Part shown: positions 7,556 through 16,125 of the stretch, one piece after another | Numbering within the stretch: position 1 is the stretch's first letter | How the letters are laid out: the number at the start of each line of letters is the position of its first letter | Origin: an uncultured Porphyromonadaceae bacterium | Lineage (GTDB): Bacteria > Bacteroidota > Bacteroidia > Bacteroidales > Muribaculaceae | Length of the DNA stretch: 63,405 bases | Assembly (NCBI GenBank): GCA_947575235.1 | Contig: CANPMT010000010.1 | Location: 1 to 63,405 of the forward strand | Direction: 5' to 3' | The notes under the pieces: model-generated | Databases searched by the model: none | What the model saw: the letters and a program-made list of their open reading frames with translations, nothing else | Told to the model about the DNA's origin: nothing | Translations under genes and position numbers: made by a program

Positions 7556-8320
7556 TTAATCCTTCTTCTCCTCTTTCCCTAAGAATCCTTTCTCACGAAT
7601 AAGAGCGGAGAATGACTCAGACACTTCCTCGTTAAGTTTGCGCGGATACCTGATATCAGTAAAAAGCTCGGCAAGGTTGCGTTTCCCGTTCTCCTTTACA
7701 AAATTCCGGTTTGCCTCGAAGTCATCCTTCACCTTGAACAAGTCGGTAATCTCACGGTCGGAATCCTTGCGGTAGGTATCGAAATGCACAACAGCCTCAA
7801 CAGGCAGACGCTCGCAGAGCTCATCCCTCTTTGCCGGGTAACCGATGGAAAGCGAAGCCACCGGCACAACAAGGTCGGGCAGTTCAAGAAGTTTGCTGAT
7901 TTCCGCGGCATTGTAGTTGACAGTGCCCAGATAACAGGTACCCAGGCCATTCATCTCAGCCACAGTAACAATCTGCTGTGCCATAATCACGGCATCAGTT
8001 GTAGCCGTGATGAATGAGTGGAAATTGTCATACCCCGGGTCAGCACCGCTAATCTCACACCAACGTGTGAAACGGTTGAAGTCGGCGCATATGGTGAGGA
8101 TGACAGGAGAAGTGGCGGCGGCCGGCTGGTTGAAGTGCAGTTCATTCAGTCTGGCTTTACGCTCCCCCTCTGTGGTGACCACGATGCTGTAGAGCTGCAT
8201 GTTGCCGCACGTGGGGGCTCTCATTGCCTTTTCAATGATGTCAATCAGCAGCTCCCTGGGGACTTCCCGGTCGGAATACTGTCTCACGCTTGAGCGTGTG
8301 GAGAAATAGTCATCTCGCAT
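7556..8320 (-). CDS. NADPH nitroreductase, NfsA-like
   Basis: 254 residues with the nitroreductase fold: TRSSVRQYSDREVP at the N-terminus (phosphate-binding Arg/Ser for FMN), APTCGNMQLYSIVV, and GLGTCYLGTVNYNAAEI with the glycine-rich FMN-binding segment around residue 130. The length and C-terminal extension of about 60 residues match the NfsA/FRP group rather than the shorter NfsB type. It reduces nitro compounds, quinones or flavins in the cytoplasm using NAD(P)H; the natural substrate is unknown. It heads a two-gene operon with an AraC regulator. Confidence 0.88.
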   Translation of the reverse strand: MRDDYFSTRSSVRQYSDREVPRELLIDIIEKAMRAPTCGNMQLYSIVVTTEGERKARLNELHFNQPAAATSPVILTICADFNRFTRWCEISGADPGYDNFHSFITATTDAVIMAQQIVTVAEMNGLGTCYLGTVNYNAAEISKLLELPDLVVPVASLSIGYPAKRDELCERLPVEAVVHFDTYRKDSDREITDLFKVKDDFEANRNFVKENGKRNLAELFTDIRYPRKLNEEVSESFSALIREKGFLGKEEKKD

Positions 8321-8358
8321 AGCAGAAATATTAGAAATAAAAAATATAATTGAGAGTG

Positions 8359-8366
8359 CAAATATA
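8359..8366 (-). promoter_or_regulatory. -7 element of the nitroreductase operon
   Basis: Minus-strand TATATTTG (8366-8359) fits TAnnTTTG. The -33 position 20 nt upstream (8390-8387) reads TGTG, one change from TTTG. It is interleaved with the divergent nrdJ promoter. Confidence 0.5.
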
Positions 8367-8378
8367 AACTTTTTTTTT

Positions 8379-8386
8379 TAATTTTG
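8379..8386 (+). promoter_or_regulatory. -7 element of nrdJ
   Basis: TAATTTTG (8379-8386) is a perfect -7 element. The -33 site expected at 8355-8358 reads AGTG, so only TG is kept. The inferred transcript would start at about 8391. Confidence 0.55.
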
Positions 8387-8390
8387 CACA

Positions 8391-8430
8391 CGTTCTGTGC
8401 CGGGAGAATCTCGACTGGCACTGCCGAACG
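8391..8430 (+). promoter_or_regulatory. 5'-terminal hairpin of the nrdJ leader
   Basis: Nested pairing: CGTTC (8391-8395) with GAACG (8426-8430), GTGCC (8397-8401) with GGCAC (8417-8421), and GAG/CTC in the tip. It starts where transcription is predicted to start. A regulatory or stabilising 5' structure is inferred. Confidence 0.4.
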
Positions 8431-8459
8431 TTTAACCCTGAATATTCATCCATAAATAA

Positions 8460-11015
8460 ATGACTGAGTTAAAACAATATACTTTTGAGGAGGCATATGA
8501 AGCCTCGGTAAAGTATTTCAATGGAGACCAGCTCGCGGCAAGAGTCTGGGCCACCAAGTATGCTTTGAAGGATTCCGAAGGTCACTTCTATGAGTTGATA
8601 CCCGACGACATGCATCATCGCATAGCCTCTGAGATTCATCGGATAGAGAAGAAATACCCCAATCCGGTGCCGGAGGAGGAAATTTTCAATCTCTTGCGGA
8701 ATTTCAAGTATATTGTACCACAGGGTAGCCCAATGGCCGGAATCGGCAATAATTTCCAGGTGGGCTCTCTTTCCAACTGTTTTGTAATCGGTCTTGACGG
8801 TCATCCTGATTCATATGGTGGTATTGTCAAGATTGATGAGGAGCAGGTGCAATTGATGAAACGCCGTGGCGGCGTAGGTCATGACCTGTCGCACCTTCGC
8901 CCCAAGGGGACCGCTGTAAAGAATTCTGCCCTCACATCCACAGGCCTGGTGCCTTTCATGGAGAGATACAGCAACTCCACAAGAGAGGTGGCGCAGGATG
9001 GCAGACGTGGTGCCCTGATGCTTTCGGTTGATATACGTCATCCGGATGCGAGCGACTTTATTGACGCAAAGATGACCCAAGGTAAGGTTACCGGTGCGAA
9101 TGTCTCAGTTAAGATCGACGATGATTTCATGCAGGCTGCCATCATGGGCCAGCCGTATGAGCAGCGTTTCCCCGTGGATGACCCGGATGCCCCGATCAAA
9201 CATCCTATAGATGCCTCTGCACTTTGGCGTAAAATCATTCACAATGCGTGGAAAAGCGCAGAGCCGGGCGTCCTCTTCTGGGACACTGTGAAGCGTGAGA
9301 GTCTGGCCGACTGTTACAAAGAGGAGGGTTTCGGTTCTGTCTCAACAAACCCTTGTGGCGAGATTCCACTCTGCCCTTACGACAGCTGCCGTCTGCTCGC
9401 GGTCAATCTCTATAGCTATGTCAAGAACCCTTTCACTGATAAAGCTGAATTCGATTTCGATCTTCTGCGCAAGCACATGGTGTATGCACAGAGAATAATG
9501 GATGATATCATTGATTTGGAGGCTGAGAAGATTGAGCTTATAATCAATAAAATCCAGGGTGACCCTGAAGTCGCGGAGGTGAAGGCCACGGAGCTTAATC
9601 TATGGAAGAAAATCATGGATAAAACTCTCAAAGGTCGTCGCACCGGTTGTGGCACTACCGGCGAGGGGGATATGTTGGCTGCCTTGGGCCTGAGATATGG
9701 CACCAAAGAAGCCACGGCTCATTCAGTGGAGGTGCACAAAACATTAGCACTCGCCTATTATGGTGCCTCAGTCGACCTTGCTGAGGAGCGAGGTGCCTTT
9801 GCCGTATATAATGCGGATAAGGAGAGAAACAATCCCTATTTGTGTCGTCTTCGCGAGGCCGATCCGGCTCTGGTGGAGAAAATGGAACGTGTCGGCCGTA
9901 GAAATATAGCCTGCCTTACCATAGCTCCTACAGGCACTACCTCTATAATGACACAGACATCATCAGGTATTGAGCCGGTGTTCATGCCTATCTATAAGCG
10001 ACGCAGAAAAGTGAATCCGAGCGACGAGAATGTGAGGATTGACTTCGTCGATGAGGTCGGCGATTCTTTTGAGGAGTATGTGGTGTATCATCATAAATTC
10101 CTTGAATGGATGAAAATCAACCATATCGAGGTAAAAGATAACCTCTCAGCCGAGGAACTCGACGAGTTAGTGGCTAAGTCTCCTTATTATAAGGCAACGG
10201 CCAATGATGTTGATTGGCTTGAGAAGGTAAGGATGCAGGGTGCTATCCAGAAATGGGTTGACCACTCAATCAGCGTCACCATCAATCTACCAAACAATGT
10301 TACAGAGGATCTGGTGGCCGAGCTTTATGCTGAGGCATGGCGCAGCGGCTGCAAGGGTTGTACTGTTTATCGTGATGGCTCTCGCAATAACGTGCTTGAG
10401 TCTGTGACGAAGAAGGGGGATAAGAAAACCATCAATCTCTCAGAGCAACTCATACATGTGGCCGACCATGTGGCCAAACGTCCCGAAGAGCTGGAAGCTG
10501 ACGTGGTGCGTTTCCAGAATAATAAGGAGAAATGGATCGCATTTGTCGGTCTGGTTGATGGTAAGCCTTATGAGATTTTTACCGGACTTGCTGACGATGA
10601 AGATGGAATCTTCTGTCCCAAAAGGGTAAATCATGGCAAGATTATCAAGGTGACTGATGAGAAAGGTAACAAACGCTATGACTTCCAGTTCATCAACAAG
10701 CGTGGGTATAAGACCACTATCGAGGGATTGAGCGAGAAATTCAATCCTGAATTCTGGAACTATGCCAAGTTGATTTCCGGTGTTCTCCGTTATGGAATGC
10801 CTATCGACCAGGTGCTTAAATTGGTAGGAGGTCTTGAACTCGATTCCAATAGCATCAACACCTGGAAGAATGGCGTTGAACGTGCCCTGAAAAAATATTT
10901 GCCGAACGGTACGGAAGCAAAAGGTCAGAAATGTCCGAATTGCGGTGCTGAGACGTTAATATATCAGGAGGGTTGTCTTATCTGTACCACCTGTGGAAAT
11001 TCGCGTTGCGGATAA
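8460..11015 (+). CDS. nrdJ: Adenosylcobalamin-dependent ribonucleotide reductase (class II)
   Basis: 851 residues. It reduces ribonucleotides to deoxyribonucleotides using a radical generated from adenosylcobalamin, so it works with or without oxygen. Visible catalytic features: Cys107 in GSLSNCFVIG, the NPCGEIPL motif with Asn297, Cys299 and Glu301, and TSSGIEPVFMPIYKRR. The last 30 residues form a zinc ribbon (CPNCG...CLICTTCG) ending in SRCG, with the C-terminal cysteines that re-reduce the active site. No N-terminal ATP-cone is present. Length and order fit the longer class II enzymes. A 70-nt gap separates it from malQ. No cobalamin riboswitch was recognised in its leader, but the leader is structured. 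Confidence 0.95.
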   Translation: MTELKQYTFEEAYEASVKYFNGDQLAARVWATKYALKDSEGHFYELIPDDMHHRIASEIHRIEKKYPNPVPEEEIFNLLRNFKYIVPQGSPMAGIGNNFQVGSLSNCFVIGLDGHPDSYGGIVKIDEEQVQLMKRRGGVGHDLSHLRPKGTAVKNSALTSTGLVPFMERYSNSTREVAQDGRRGALMLSVDIRHPDASDFIDAKMTQGKVTGANVSVKIDDDFMQAAIMGQPYEQRFPVDDPDAPIKHPIDASALWRKIIHNAWKSAEPGVLFWDTVKRESLADCYKEEGFGSVSTNPCGEIPLCPYDSCRLLAVNLYSYVKNPFTDKAEFDFDLLRKHMVYAQRIMDDIIDLEAEKIELIINKIQGDPEVAEVKATELNLWKKIMDKTLKGRRTGCGTTGEGDMLAALGLRYGTKEATAHSVEVHKTLALAYYGASVDLAEERGAFAVYNADKERNNPYLCRLREADPALVEKMERVGRRNIACLTIAPTGTTSIMTQTSSGIEPVFMPIYKRRRKVNPSDENVRIDFVDEVGDSFEEYVVYHHKFLEWMKINHIEVKDNLSAEELDELVAKSPYYKATANDVDWLEKVRMQGAIQKWVDHSISVTINLPNNVTEDLVAELYAEAWRSGCKGCTVYRDGSRNNVLESVTKKGDKKTINLSEQLIHVADHVAKRPEELEADVVRFQNNKEKWIAFVGLVDGKPYEIFTGLADDEDGIFCPKRVNHGKIIKVTDEKGNKRYDFQFINKRGYKTTIEGLSEKFNPEFWNYAKLISGVLRYGMPIDQVLKLVGGLELDSNSINTWKNGVERALKKYLPNGTEAKGQKCPNCGAETLIYQEGCLICTTCGNSRCG

Positions 11016-11085
11016 TCCTCAGGTGTGCGGCCTGATGCCACTCTTATTAAGGAAGTAAAATTTATTAAACTAAATAAATTCTCTC

Positions 11086-13764
11086 ATGAAAATCTCTTTT
11101 AATATTAATTACCATACCGAATGGGGAGAGGCGCTCTATATCTGCGGCGATCTCTTCCAGTTGGGCAATGGTGATCCGAAAGAGGCAGTCGAGATGAAAC
11201 TTTCATCGCCCGATACTTGGGTGCTGGAACTTGAGTTGGAGACGGAACCTCAGGATTTCAATTACTATTTCATCGTCAAGGCTCCTGAAAAGGAATGGCG
11301 TTTCGAGTTTGGCAAACCTCACAGATTTGTGGCCGGTCAGGACATAAAGGAGGTGAAGATATTTGATTCATGGCAAGACCAGCCGTGGAACAAACCATAT
11401 TATTCATCGGCGTTTGTCGATGGAATCCTTTCTCGTAAAGATCGCGACGCTAAGGTGCCCTCTTTACCCGGAACTATCCAGTTCAGGATTAATGCCCCGA
11501 TGATTAATCCTGATGAGGCTCTGGCCATCGTTGGAGAGGGTGATTATCTCGGCAATTGGCTCCCAGCCAATGCCCGCCTGCTGAGCGATGCTCATTATCC
11601 GGAGTGGTCAATTAATCTTCCGCTGCATCAGTTTACAAAACCTTTTGAGTATAAATTCTTGATTGTCAAGAAATCTACTCATGAGGCAGTGGCTTGGGAA
11701 GATGCCAACAACCGCATATGCGGTCTGGTCAACGAAGACCCTTCTTCGCAGATTGTTGTGGATGGTCTCAGATTCCACAACCCTCGCAATGATTGGAAAG
11801 GTGCCGGAACAGCAATTCCTATCTTCTCAATAAGAACTGAGGAGGATTTCGGCGTAGGCGATTTCCTTGACATCAAGCAGATGGTTGACTGGTGCAAGAA
11901 GACTGCACAGACTGTACTTCAGGTTCTCCCTATCAACGACACAACAAAGACGGGCACCTGGGTGGATTCATATCCTTACAGTGCCAACTCAACTTTCGCA
12001 CTCCACCCCATGTATTTGCGTCCGGAGGCCGTTGGTGTGCTTGATGATGAGAATCGCAGAATTCATTTCAAGAAAATTGCAGAGGAACTCAATCAGCTTC
12101 CGCAGATTGATTATGAAGCAGTAAATAATACCAAGGATGAGTATTTCAGAGAAATATTCAAACAGAATGGTAAGAAAGATCTCGCTTCATCTGAGTTCAA
12201 GACATTCCTTGCCAAGAATGAAAGTTGGCTGAAGCCTTATGCCGCATGGCGAGTGTTGTGTGCTAAATACGGCACCCCCGATAATAATCTCTGGGAGCAG
12301 TATAGCACTTATGACAGTAACCTCGTAGATGAGTTCTGCAAGGAGAATGCCGAGGAGATCAACTATCATTATTTCCTCCAGTATCATCTCGATAAGCAGT
12401 TGCGCGAGGTTCGCGACTATGCCCATAAGAATGGTGTGGTTCTGAAAGGTGATATTCCTATCGGTATCAACCGCTACAGTGTGGACGCATGGCAATTCCC
12501 GAGATTGTTCAATATGGATTGCCAGGCCGGCGCACCACCGGATGACTTCTCTGTTCTCGGTCAGAACTGGGGATTCCCGACTTATAATTGGGACGAGATG
12601 GCACGTGACGGTTTCAAATGGTGGAAAGATCGTTTCCGCAAGATGGCCGAATATTTTGATGCCTACCGTATCGACCATATCCTCGGTTTCTTCCGCATAT
12701 GGCAGATTCCGATGACAGCAGTCCACGGATTGTTGGGCTATTTCAATCCGGCACTCCCCTTCTCACCTGAACAGTTGCGTCATGATTACGACTTCTGGAT
12801 TAATCCTGATGTACAGACAAAACCGCTCATTCTCGAATGGATGCTTTCTGATTTCTTCGGTGAGTACACTGCCGAGGTTAAGGAGTCTTTCCTTGAGTCT
12901 CTTCCTGAAGGTCGTTATCGCCTTAGGGCTTTCGTCGACAATCAGCAGAAAGTTGAGGCATATTTCTCTCATCTTGAAAAGAATGAGAAGAATGAAAGAA
13001 TCTGCAATGCTCTCATGGGAATCATCGATGATGTGCTGTTCATAGAGGATCCTTATCAGAAAGGTCACTATCATCCCCGCATCGCTGCGCAGTATACTTA
13101 TCAGTATCGTATACTCACAGATTATGAGAAGTGGTGCTTCAACCGTCTATATAACGACTTCTTCTATCATCGTAACAATGACTTCTGGTATGGCAAAGCA
13201 ATGTGGAAACTTCCACCCCTCCTTGATTCAACCGGAATGCTCACTTGTGCTGAAGACTTGGGAATGATTCCTGACTGTGTTCCCGAAGTGATGCGTCGTC
13301 TGCAGATTCTCTCACTTGAGATTCAGAGAATGCCGAAAGACCCTGCTCTTGAGTTTGGTGATACTTGGCATTATCCCTATTTCTCAGTCTGCACTACTTC
13401 AACTCATGACATGGGCGGAATCCGTTCATGGTGGGAAAGCGACCGCGACGTTACTCAGCGTTTCTACAATGTGGCGCTCCATGAGCATGGCGCGGCTCCC
13501 TACTATGCCGAGCCCTGGATTTGCGAGAAGATTCTTGATCTTCAGTTGAAGAGTCCTTCTATGTTCTGCATCATCCCGTTAGCCGACTGGTTGTCGGCCG
13601 ATGGCAAACTCCGTAGAGAGAATCCGCATGATGAACAGATCAACGAACCGGCCAACTCCAAGCATTATTGGAGATATAGAATGCATCTCACTGTCGAGAA
13701 ATTGTTGGCAGCTGATGAATTCAACACAAAATTGCGTAACGCAATCATTTCATCCGCTCGATAA
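11086..13764 (+). CDS. malQ: 4-alpha-glucanotransferase, DPE2 type (CBM20-CBM20-GH77)
   Basis: 892 residues. Two starch-binding CBM20 modules come first (about 1-85 and 125-230; the second has EALAIVGEGDYLGNW), then a GH77 domain. Catalytic residues by comparison with the family: nucleophile Asp530 in AYRIDH, acid/base Glu723 in CAEDLGMIP, and Asp775 in TSTHDMGG. No signal peptide, so it acts in the cytoplasm, moving glucan segments between maltodextrins or glycogen. The two-CBM20 layout with a long GH77 insertion is that of plant DPE2 and Bacteroidales MalQ rather than of E. coli MalQ. It follows nrdJ by 70 nt and ends at a strong terminator. Confidence 0.95.
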   Translation: MKISFNINYHTEWGEALYICGDLFQLGNGDPKEAVEMKLSSPDTWVLELELETEPQDFNYYFIVKAPEKEWRFEFGKPHRFVAGQDIKEVKIFDSWQDQPWNKPYYSSAFVDGILSRKDRDAKVPSLPGTIQFRINAPMINPDEALAIVGEGDYLGNWLPANARLLSDAHYPEWSINLPLHQFTKPFEYKFLIVKKSTHEAVAWEDANNRICGLVNEDPSSQIVVDGLRFHNPRNDWKGAGTAIPIFSIRTEEDFGVGDFLDIKQMVDWCKKTAQTVLQVLPINDTTKTGTWVDSYPYSANSTFALHPMYLRPEAVGVLDDENRRIHFKKIAEELNQLPQIDYEAVNNTKDEYFREIFKQNGKKDLASSEFKTFLAKNESWLKPYAAWRVLCAKYGTPDNNLWEQYSTYDSNLVDEFCKENAEEINYHYFLQYHLDKQLREVRDYAHKNGVVLKGDIPIGINRYSVDAWQFPRLFNMDCQAGAPPDDFSVLGQNWGFPTYNWDEMARDGFKWWKDRFRKMAEYFDAYRIDHILGFFRIWQIPMTAVHGLLGYFNPALPFSPEQLRHDYDFWINPDVQTKPLILEWMLSDFFGEYTAEVKESFLESLPEGRYRLRAFVDNQQKVEAYFSHLEKNEKNERICNALMGIIDDVLFIEDPYQKGHYHPRIAAQYTYQYRILTDYEKWCFNRLYNDFFYHRNNDFWYGKAMWKLPPLLDSTGMLTCAEDLGMIPDCVPEVMRRLQILSLEIQRMPKDPALEFGDTWHYPYFSVCTTSTHDMGGIRSWWESDRDVTQRFYNVALHEHGAAPYYAEPWICEKILDLQLKSPSMFCIIPLADWLSADGKLRRENPHDEQINEPANSKHYWRYRMHLTVEKLLAADEFNTKLRNAIISSAR

Positions 13765-13790
13765 AGGGCAAAATAACCCTAAATATACAA

Positions 13791-13828
13791 TAAAAAAGTC
13801 TGAATCATTCAAGATTCAGACTTTTTTA
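13791..13828. terminator. Terminator of malQ (bidirectional sequence)
   Basis: Perfect 16-nt arms, 13791-13806 and 13813-13828, with core AGTCTGAATC/GATTCAGACT and A/T runs on both sides. It may also stop the convergent folE transcript, whose stop is 112 nt away. Confidence 0.92.
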
Positions 13829-13939
13829 TTAATTCAAATTGTTTTGATTTATTAATTAGGAGAGATTAAAATTTATATAGAATTATTAAGCGCTTGAAAA
13901 TTCATATTCCAAATATCTAATGAGTGGAATTTTGTATTT

Positions 13940-14521
13940 TTATTTTTGAATGAGATTTAAAAATTCCTGACGCATTGAGGGACTGTCCACGAATTCTCCA
14001 GTGTAGTCGAATGTAATTGTGGAAGAATCCTGTTTCTCCACCCCTCTCATCTTCATACAGAGGTGTTCGGCCTCACATGCAACAATCACCCCCTTGTTAG
14101 GGAGAGTTGAGGAGAGAAGATTACAAATCTCAGCAGTGAGTCTTTCCTGAACCTGAAGTCTTTTGGCAAAGCAATCAACAATTCTCGCCAGTTTGGAAAG
14201 TCCGATCATCTTACCATCCGGGATATAGCCGACGGCAACTTTGCCAAAGAATGGCAGAATATGATGTTCGCACATGCTATAGAATTCAATATCCTTAACG
14301 ATTACAATTCTTGAGCCTGCATGTTCGAAAATAGCTTGGGTTGCCACCTCAACAGGATCTGACGTATATCCTGAAGTCATAGCCACAAGAGCCTTCGCAG
14401 CTCGCATGGGAGTTTTTACAAGACCTTCCCTTTCCGGGTCTTCACCGATGAGACGAAGAATCTCCTTGTAATGGAAGGCAATCTCTTCAATCCTTTTATC
14501 CTTGGAAATTTCCATACTCAT
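13940..14521 (-). CDS. folE: GTP cyclohydrolase I
   Basis: 193 residues. It converts GTP to 7,8-dihydroneopterin triphosphate, the first step of tetrahydrofolate synthesis (and of other pterins). The zinc ligands are visible: Cys84 and His87 in SMCEHHILPFFG, and Cys155 in EAEHLCMKMRG; QVQERLT is also conserved. Length is normal. The ATG overlaps the stop of the upstream SPOR gene by 4 nt (ATGA), so translation is probably coupled. It is the last gene of a tpiA-SPOR-folE transcript. Confidence 0.96.
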   Translation of the reverse strand: MSMEISKDKRIEEIAFHYKEILRLIGEDPEREGLVKTPMRAAKALVAMTSGYTSDPVEVATQAIFEHAGSRIVIVKDIEFYSMCEHHILPFFGKVAVGYIPDGKMIGLSKLARIVDCFAKRLQVQERLTAEICNLLSSTLPNKGVIVACEAEHLCMKMRGVEKQDSSTITFDYTGEFVDSPSMRQEFLNLIQK

Positions 14522-15045
14522 TGTTTAATGACAACAATTTGACATTTCACCACTCTCATTTCGGAGGCATAGTTTGGGAATGCCTTTTTTAATTCAGCCA
14601 ACGCAGCGTTCGCTTCTCCACTTGTGCGGAAGTTACCTACTCGTGTATACCAGTTGGGAGAATTAGAGAACGTATAAATCTGTCCTCTGTATTTTGGGAA
14701 CTTTGCCAAAATTGCGCTCCCACGGGCTTTGGCTCTGGCTTCCAGAGTGTGTTGGTTGCGTCCGTCGCTGAAAACCTGAATCCTATATCCGGATAATTTA
14801 TTAATGCCGGGTTTTATCTCGTGTGTCGCCGATTTGTGCTGAACCGGAGTTAAGATCAATTCCAGAATCGACTGGGGAATCTCAATTGTGATATTACCAT
14901 TTGAATCCTCCACTATCTGTTCGATAATGTTGGATTTGCCCTCCTCATTATCTGCAAAGGCACACGTAAAGTGACCGCCCCCGGTGATTAGAGCCAGGGT
15001 CAGTCCAAGGGATTGATAAAACTTTTTGTTCGGCAATAGATTCAT
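14518..15045 (-). CDS. SPOR-domain protein, exported
   Basis: 175 residues from the ATG at 15045 (MNLLPNKKFYQSLGLTLALI); the frame stays open to 15081, but that extension precedes a good signal sequence and is not needed. After the signal segment (cut near the AFADNE region) comes a low-complexity linker, then a C-terminal SPOR domain: GYRIQVFSDGRNQHTLEARA and VGNFRTSGEANAALAELKKAFP. SPOR domains bind glycan strands stripped of stem peptides, mostly at the division site, so a periplasmic role in septal wall remodelling is likely. It sits between tpiA and folE and overlaps folE by 4 nt; the neighbours do not suggest a functional link. Confidence 0.85.
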   Translation of the reverse strand: MNLLPNKKFYQSLGLTLALITGGGHFTCAFADNEEGKSNIIEQIVEDSNGNITIEIPQSILELILTPVQHKSATHEIKPGINKLSGYRIQVFSDGRNQHTLEARAKARGSAILAKFPKYRGQIYTFSNSPNWYTRVGNFRTSGEANAALAELKKAFPNYASEMRVVKCQIVVIKQ

Positions 15046-15076
15046 GGAATGTGATAAGAGCCGGTATAAGTATTGA

Positions 15077-15108
15077 GGCAAGTGGCCGGATTAAATCGGC
15101 CACTTGCC
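15077..15108 (-). other. Strong intercistronic hairpin, tpiA to SPOR gene
   Basis: GGCAAGTGGCCG (15077-15088) and CGGCCACTTGCC (15097-15108) are perfect 12-nt arms with an 8-nt loop. There is no T-run on the minus strand, so it looks like a partial terminator, processing site or 3' stabiliser that lowers expression of the downstream genes relative to tpiA. Confidence 0.6.
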
Positions 15109-15123
15109 TGAGAGTATTCAATA

Positions 15124-15876
15124 TTAATCAAATGCTTCGATAATGCCCATGAATGAATCAGCCTGAAGTGCTGCTCCACCGATAAGGCCACCGTCTACGT
15201 CGGGTTTTGCGAAAAGCTCTTTTGCATTTGAGGGCTTGCAAGAACCACCATAGAGGATAGAAGTGTTGTCGGCAAGTTCCTTGCCGTATTTGTCAGCTAT
15301 CACTTTACGGATATGTGCGTGCATATCCTGTGCCTGCTCAGCTGTAGCTGTCTTACCTGTGCCGATTGCCCATACAGGCTCGTATGCGATAACAATTTTT
15401 GCGAACTCTTCTGCAGGAAGTTCAAAGAGAGCCTCTACCTGACCCTTTACTACATCGTTGTATGTGCCGTTCTCTCTCTCCTCAAGCACCTCACCTACAC
15501 AGAAGATAGGAGTCAGACCATTGGCAAGAGCCTGTTTTGTCTTGGCGAGAAGCTGCTCATTGTTCTCTCCGAAATACTGACGACGCTCGCTGTGGCCGAG
15601 GATAACGTGGCTTGCGCCGGTTGATTTTACCATCGATGCGCTTACCTCACCTGTGTAGGCTCCCTTCTCATGCTCAGAGCAGTTCTCCGCTCCAAGTTTC
15701 AGGGGCTCGTCGATAACTCCCTTTACTGAAACGAGATGAGTGAAAGGAACACACATGATTACTTCACAATTCGCTTTCTTCTCCTTGAGAAGTTCGTTGA
15801 CCTGATTGGCAAGCTCAACACCCTCCTCAAGAACGGTGTTCATTTTCCAGTTGCCAGCTACAATATTTTTTCTCAT
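15124..15876 (-). CDS. tpiA: Triosephosphate isomerase
   Basis: 250 residues from the ATG at 15876 ([13 protein letters not shown], with substrate-binding Asn9 and catalytic Lys11). The open frame runs 15 codons further upstream, but the promoter and family start favour 15876. Catalytic His is in [14 protein letters not shown] and catalytic Glu in [12 protein letters not shown]; the phosphate loop GGSCKPSNA and GGLIGGAAL are intact. It interconverts dihydroxyacetone phosphate and glyceraldehyde 3-phosphate in glycolysis. It is the first gene of a tpiA-SPOR-folE transcript and has a consensus promoter, as expected for a highly expressed gene. Confidence 0.97.
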   Translation of the reverse strand: MRKNIVAGNWKMNTVLEEGVELANQVNELLKEKKANCEVIMCVPFTHLVSVKGVIDEPLKLGAENCSEHEKGAYTGEVSASMVKSTGASHVILGHSERRQYFGENNEQLLAKTKQALANGLTPIFCVGEVLEERENGTYNDVVKGQVEALFELPAEEFAKIVIAYEPVWAIGTGKTATAEQAQDMHAHIRKVIADKYGKELADNTSILYGGSCKPSNAKELFAKPDVDGGLIGGAALQADSFMGIIEAFD

Positions 15877-15925
15877 TGTTTTTATTTTTATCAAGCCGTG
15901 CTTGCGGCTCATTTGTTTCAATGTG

Positions 15926-15957
15926 CAAAGTTAATCCTTTTCTTTCTCTTACGCAAA
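15926..15957 (-). promoter_or_regulatory. Promoter of tpiA
   Basis: Minus strand: TTTG (15957-15954), 20 nt, TAACTTTG (15933-15926). Exact consensus. It is back-to-back with the uvrB promoter. Confidence 0.85.
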
Positions 15958-15981
15958 AATTGGAGCCTGCAAAATGAGTTT

Positions 15982-16013
15982 TTTGGTTTTATTAGCGAAA
16001 TTAATTATCTTTG
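15982..16013 (+). promoter_or_regulatory. Promoter of uvrB
   Basis: TTTG (15982-15985), 20 nt, TATCTTTG (16006-16013). Exact consensus; leader of about 108 nt to the chosen start. Confidence 0.82.
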
Positions 16014-16125
16014 CGTAATATACTATCCCACATCTCCCGCTATGGCTGTGCCTCCCGGGTAATTACGGATAACTGACGACGCAGAAGATTCTGTATCGCC
16101 TTGAATTTGAATGAAATGTAGAATA

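Noticed and set aside
8320..8460. Cobalamin riboswitch before nrdJ
   Set aside because: The gap is only 139 nt, is shared with a divergent promoter, and lacks the conserved B12-box sequence and length of about 200 nt.
14998..15081. Longer SPOR protein start at 15081
   Set aside because: It would put 12 residues before a normal signal sequence and begin 4 nt inside the region bounded by the strong hairpin; the ATG at 15045 is the simpler start.
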